Part shown: piece after piece, positions 61,693-64,000 of the stretch
Numbering within the stretch: position 1 is the first letter of the stretch
Layout of the letters: every line of letters begins with the position of its first letter
Origin: Brachybacterium kimchii
Lineage (GTDB): Bacteria > Actinomycetota > Actinomycetes > Actinomycetales > Dermabacteraceae
NCBI RefSeq assembly: GCF_023373525.1
Contig: NZ_CP097218.1
Span: 3,410,001-3,474,000, forward strand
DNA: 64,000 bases
Direction of reading: 5' to 3'
The notes under the pieces: model-generated
Told to the model about the DNA's origin: nothing
Seen by the model: the letters and a program-made list of their open reading frames with translations, nothing else
Database searches by the model: none
Position numbers and translations under genes: made by a program

Positions 61693-62891
61693 CATCCGAG
61701 ACGACCACGGGGACGGGCCCTGCGGCGACGGGAGATCCCGCGGCGACGGGTCGGCCCACCGCGTCGGGTGCGGGCGACCGCATCCGCTCGGTGACGCTCT
61801 CGAGCGTGGTCCTGCCGCTGCCCACGGCGATCAGCGACGCGAAGGTGCTCGCCGGCAGGCAGCGCCCCATGACCGAAGTGGTGCTGCTGTTCGCCGAGAT
61901 CCGCAGCGAGCAGGGCCTCGAGGGCATCGGCTTCTCGTACTCCAAGCGTGCCGGTGGCCCTGCCCAGTACGCCCACGCGAAGGAGGTCGCCGACCTGCTG
62001 ATCGGGGAGGACCCCTCCGCGATCCCTCGTCTGTACGAGAGGCTGCTGTGGGCGGGCGCATCCGTGGGGCGCTCGGGCCTGGCCACCCAGGCGCTCGCCG
62101 CGCTCGACATCGCGCTGTGGGACATGAAGGCGAAGCGGGCCTCGCTCCCGCTCGCCGGACTGCTCGGTGCGCACCGGGGCTCCGTGCGCACCTACAACAC
62201 CTCGGGCGGGTTCCTCAACGCCCCGCTCGAGGAGGTGCGGGAGAACGCCGCGCGCTCGCTCGACGCCGGGATCGGCGGCATCAAGATCAAGGTCGGGCAC
62301 CCCGATGCGGCCGTCGACCGGGCGCGCGTCAGCGCCGTGCGCGAGACGATCGGTCCGGACACGCCGCTGATGGTCGACGCGAACCAGCAGTGGGACCGCA
62401 CCACGGCGCTGCGGATGGGGCGGTGGCTCGAGCCGTTCGACCTGGTCTGGATCGAGGAGCCGCTCGACGCCTACGACGTCGAGGGGCACAAGCACCTCGC
62501 CGACACCCTGGACACCCCCATCGCGACGGGGGAGATGCTCGCCTCCGTCGCCGAGCACGTGCGGCTGATCGACGCGCGGGCATGCGACATCATCCAGCCC
62601 GACGCGCCGCGCGTCGGCGGGATCACGCAGTTCCTGCGCCTGGCGGCCCTCGCCGATCACGCCGGTCTCCAGCTGGCTCCCCACTTCGCGATGGAGATCC
62701 ATCTGCACCTCGCGGCCGCGTACCCGCGCGAACCGTGGGTGGAGCACTTCGACTGGCTGGATCCCCTCTTCGAGCAGCGACTGGAGACGAAGGACGGGCG
62801 CATGCTCGTGCCCGAGCGGCCCGGGCTCGGCATCACCCTCTCCGAGCGCTGCCGCGCACTGACCCGCGACACGGTGACGCTCGGCCGCTGA
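61689..62891 (+). CDS. Galactarate/talarate-type dehydratase (enolase superfamily)
   Basis: A 400-residue mandelate-racemase-family enzyme: GGIKIKVG (KxK), ligands in [17 protein letters not shown] and GEMLASV, and the His in [11 protein letters not shown]. This matches L-talarate/galactarate dehydratases, so the operon may take galactarate as well as glucarate. The first 30 residues are a Thr/Gly/Ala-rich tail. ATGA overlap with gudD. Epimerase or acid-sugar dehydratase activity of another kind is possible. Confidence 0.9.
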   Translation: MTSETTTGTGPAATGDPAATGRPTASGAGDRIRSVTLSSVVLPLPTAISDAKVLAGRQRPMTEVVLLFAEIRSEQGLEGIGFSYSKRAGGPAQYAHAKEVADLLIGEDPSAIPRLYERLLWAGASVGRSGLATQALAALDIALWDMKAKRASLPLAGLLGAHRGSVRTYNTSGGFLNAPLEEVRENAARSLDAGIGGIKIKVGHPDAAVDRARVSAVRETIGPDTPLMVDANQQWDRTTALRMGRWLEPFDLVWIEEPLDAYDVEGHKHLADTLDTPIATGEMLASVAEHVRLIDARACDIIQPDAPRVGGITQFLRLAALADHAGLQLAPHFAMEIHLHLAAAYPREPWVEHFDWLDPLFEQRLETKDGRMLVPERPGLGITLSERCRALTRDTVTLGR

Positions 62892-62968
62892 TGGCGCCGA
62901 TGCCGCGCCTGGCACCCCCGCGGAGCCTGCGAGCCCCGCCCGGCAGGTCTCGAGCATGACCAGCGTCG

Positions 62969-62986
62969 ATGGGGACTTCTCCCCAT
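62969..62986. terminator. Hairpin after the hexarate operon
   Basis: ATGGGGA and TCCCCAT form a 7-bp stem around CTTC, 78 bases after the dehydratase stop. First of three hairpins in this 413-base gap. Confidence 0.5.
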
Positions 62987-63024
62987 GGTCGGATGTCGGT
63001 GGTCGGACCTAGTGTTCGAGATGC

Positions 63025-63057
63025 CCCCACGGGGGATCGGGCTGATGCCCGGTGGGG
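63025..63057. terminator. Nested hairpin
   Basis: CCCCAC (63025-63030) pairs with GTGGGG (63052-63057), and inside it CGGGC/GCCCG with loop TGAT. One side has a seven-base bulge, so it is less stable than the next hairpin. Confidence 0.4.
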
Positions 63058-63067
63058 AGCGGACGAT

Positions 63068-63107
63068 CGGCCCCGCGCGACGGAGGGGGTCCGTCGGCGC
63101 GGGGCCG
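63068..63107. terminator. Strong bulged hairpin
   Basis: CGGCCCCGCGC pairs with GCGCGGGGCCG (11 bp), then after one bulged G, GACGGA pairs with TCCGTC (6 bp) around GGGGG. Likely the main end of the hexarate operon transcript. Confidence 0.6.
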
Positions 63108-63175
63108 AGTTCGTCGACCGGATGACCGGTCCGCGCGACGCCCCGCTCCGCCCGCCCCGCCTCGTCTCGCGCTGA

Positions 63176-63204
63176 TTGGCACGGGTACCTGAAACCGTTA
63201 GTAT
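63176..63204 (+). promoter_or_regulatory. Canonical promoter of the thiolase gene
   Basis: -35 TTGGCA (63176-63181), a 17-base spacer and -10 TAGTAT (63199-63204). The dyad CCTGA (63188-63192) and TCAGG (63204-63208) flanks the spacer and -10, suggesting a repressor site. The leader to GTG 63305 is about 93 bases. Confidence 0.7.
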
Positions 63205-63304
63205 CAGGAACGGCCGGTATCGGTATCCGTTCGGCGGTGCGCCTGCGCGCGGCACCTCCGTCGGGCCCGGGGCCGGCGCCCCCACACCCGTCGAAGGAGA
63301 CACC

Positions 63305-64000
63305 GTGCCCGAGGCCGTCATCGTCGCCGCTGCCCGCTCGCCCATCGGCCGCGCCCGCAAGGGCTCTCTCGTCTCGATCCGCCCCGACGACCTCGCCGGG
63401 CAGATGATCGGGGCGGCACTCGAGCAGGCCCCCGGCCTGGACCCCGCCACCATCGACGATCTGCAGCTGGGCTGCGCGATCCCCGAGGGGTACCAGGGCG
63501 GCAACCTCGCCCGCACCGTCGCCATCCGCCTGGGACTGGACACCGTGCCGGGCGCCACCGTCACCCGCTTCTGCGCCTCGAGCATCCAGACCACGCGCAC
63601 TGCCTTCCACGCGATCCGCGCGGGCGAGGCGCACACCGTGATCTCCGCCGGCGTCGAGTCGATCTCCATGAGCAGCGGCAAGCTCATGGAGGAGGACGAC
63701 CGCGACCCGCTGTTCCGCGACGCCTGGGAGCGCACCGACAAGCGCGCGAGCCGCGAGATCCCCGCCCCGTGGCACGACCCGCGGGAGGACGGCGACCTGC
63801 CCGACCCGTACATCCTCATGGGCCAGACCGCGGAGAACGTCGCCGAGCTGCGCGGCATCACCCGCGAGGCGCAGGACGAGTACGCGGTGCGCTCGCAGAA
63901 CCGCGCCGAGGCGGCCGTCGCCTCGGGCTTCTTCGACCGCGACATCACGCCGGTCACCCTGCCCGACGGCACCGTCGTCTCCGCCGACGACTCCCCGCGC
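63305..64000 (+). CDS. Acetyl-CoA acetyltransferase (thiolase), 5-prime part
   Basis: The first 232 codons of a thiolase reach the window end with no stop. The N-terminal AAARSPIGRARKG and the nucleophile Cys in TRFCASSIQTTRTAF are clear. It condenses or cleaves acetyl-CoA units, in fatty-acid degradation or acetoacetyl-CoA metabolism. GAAGGAG before the GTG supports the start. The C-terminal half and the second catalytic Cys-His pair lie outside. Confidence 0.93.
   Translation, partial: MPEAVIVAAARSPIGRARKGSLVSIRPDDLAGQMIGAALEQAPGLDPATIDDLQLGCAIPEGYQGGNLARTVAIRLGLDTVPGATVTRFCASSIQTTRTAFHAIRAGEAHTVISAGVESISMSSGKLMEEDDRDPLFRDAWERTDKRASREIPAPWHDPREDGDLPDPYILMGQTAENVAELRGITREAQDEYAVRSQNRAEAAVASGFFDRDITPVTLPDGTVVSADDSPR

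Noticed and set aside
63021-63125. A possible 34-codon leaderless ORF after TAGTGT
   Set aside because: It lies across two terminator-like hairpins, has only five bases to the -10 and shows no protein-like composition.

Overview
The window reads as ordinary chromosome of a very GC-rich actinobacterium. Gene order, codon bias and the many leaderless genes (a TAnnnT -10 box six or seven bases before the start codon) suggest a Micrococcales member, possibly Brachybacterium or another Dermabacteraceae; that placement is inference from gene content, not a database match. I see no rRNA, tRNA, insertion sequence, prophage or CRISPR array. Genes are dense and many operons use ATGA, GTGA or TGATG stop/start overlaps.

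Layout. 1-17.7 kb is mainly plant-glycan use: a GH51 arabinofuranosidase (239-1753), a LacI-led ABC transporter operon with a GH130 enzyme on the minus strand (7733-13083), and a plus-strand ABC transporter operon ending in a GH43 enzyme (13412-17683). A near-identical LacI-type operator lies before the GH51 gene and before the GH43 operon, suggesting one arabinoside regulon. Between them are small regulator/target pairs: MerR with an Asp-nucleophile hydrolase, ArsR with SRPBCC and DinB-like proteins, and MarR with an MFS exporter, each with a readable palindromic operator.

17.8-41.3 kb is mixed housekeeping and envelope: a giant YhgE/Pip protein, MFS and TerC proteins, glutamyl-Q tRNA(Asp) synthetase, cyclophilin, an MMPL exporter, rhomboid protease, pyroglutamyl peptidase, a PaaX-like regulator, a methyltransferase/kinase pair, GH25 lysozyme and a TetR-GAPDH operon. 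Cyclophilin and rhomboid genes are usually near the origin in actinobacteria, and the region after the rhomboid gene carries DnaA-box-like repeats. A perfect 56-bp palindrome lies between the cyclophilin and DUF2871 genes.

41.5-55.9 kb holds an iron-siderophore ABC system, a GntR-creatininase-AbgT cluster, PdxH, and an oligopeptide/nickel-type ABC system with a fused double ATPase. 56-62.9 kb is a hexarate (glucarate/galactarate) catabolic operon divergent from its IclR regulator: DapA-family lyase, GntP permease, GarR-like reductase, glucarate dehydratase and a second enolase-superfamily dehydratase. Several strong hairpins follow, then a canonical promoter and the first 232 codons of a thiolase that runs off the window.
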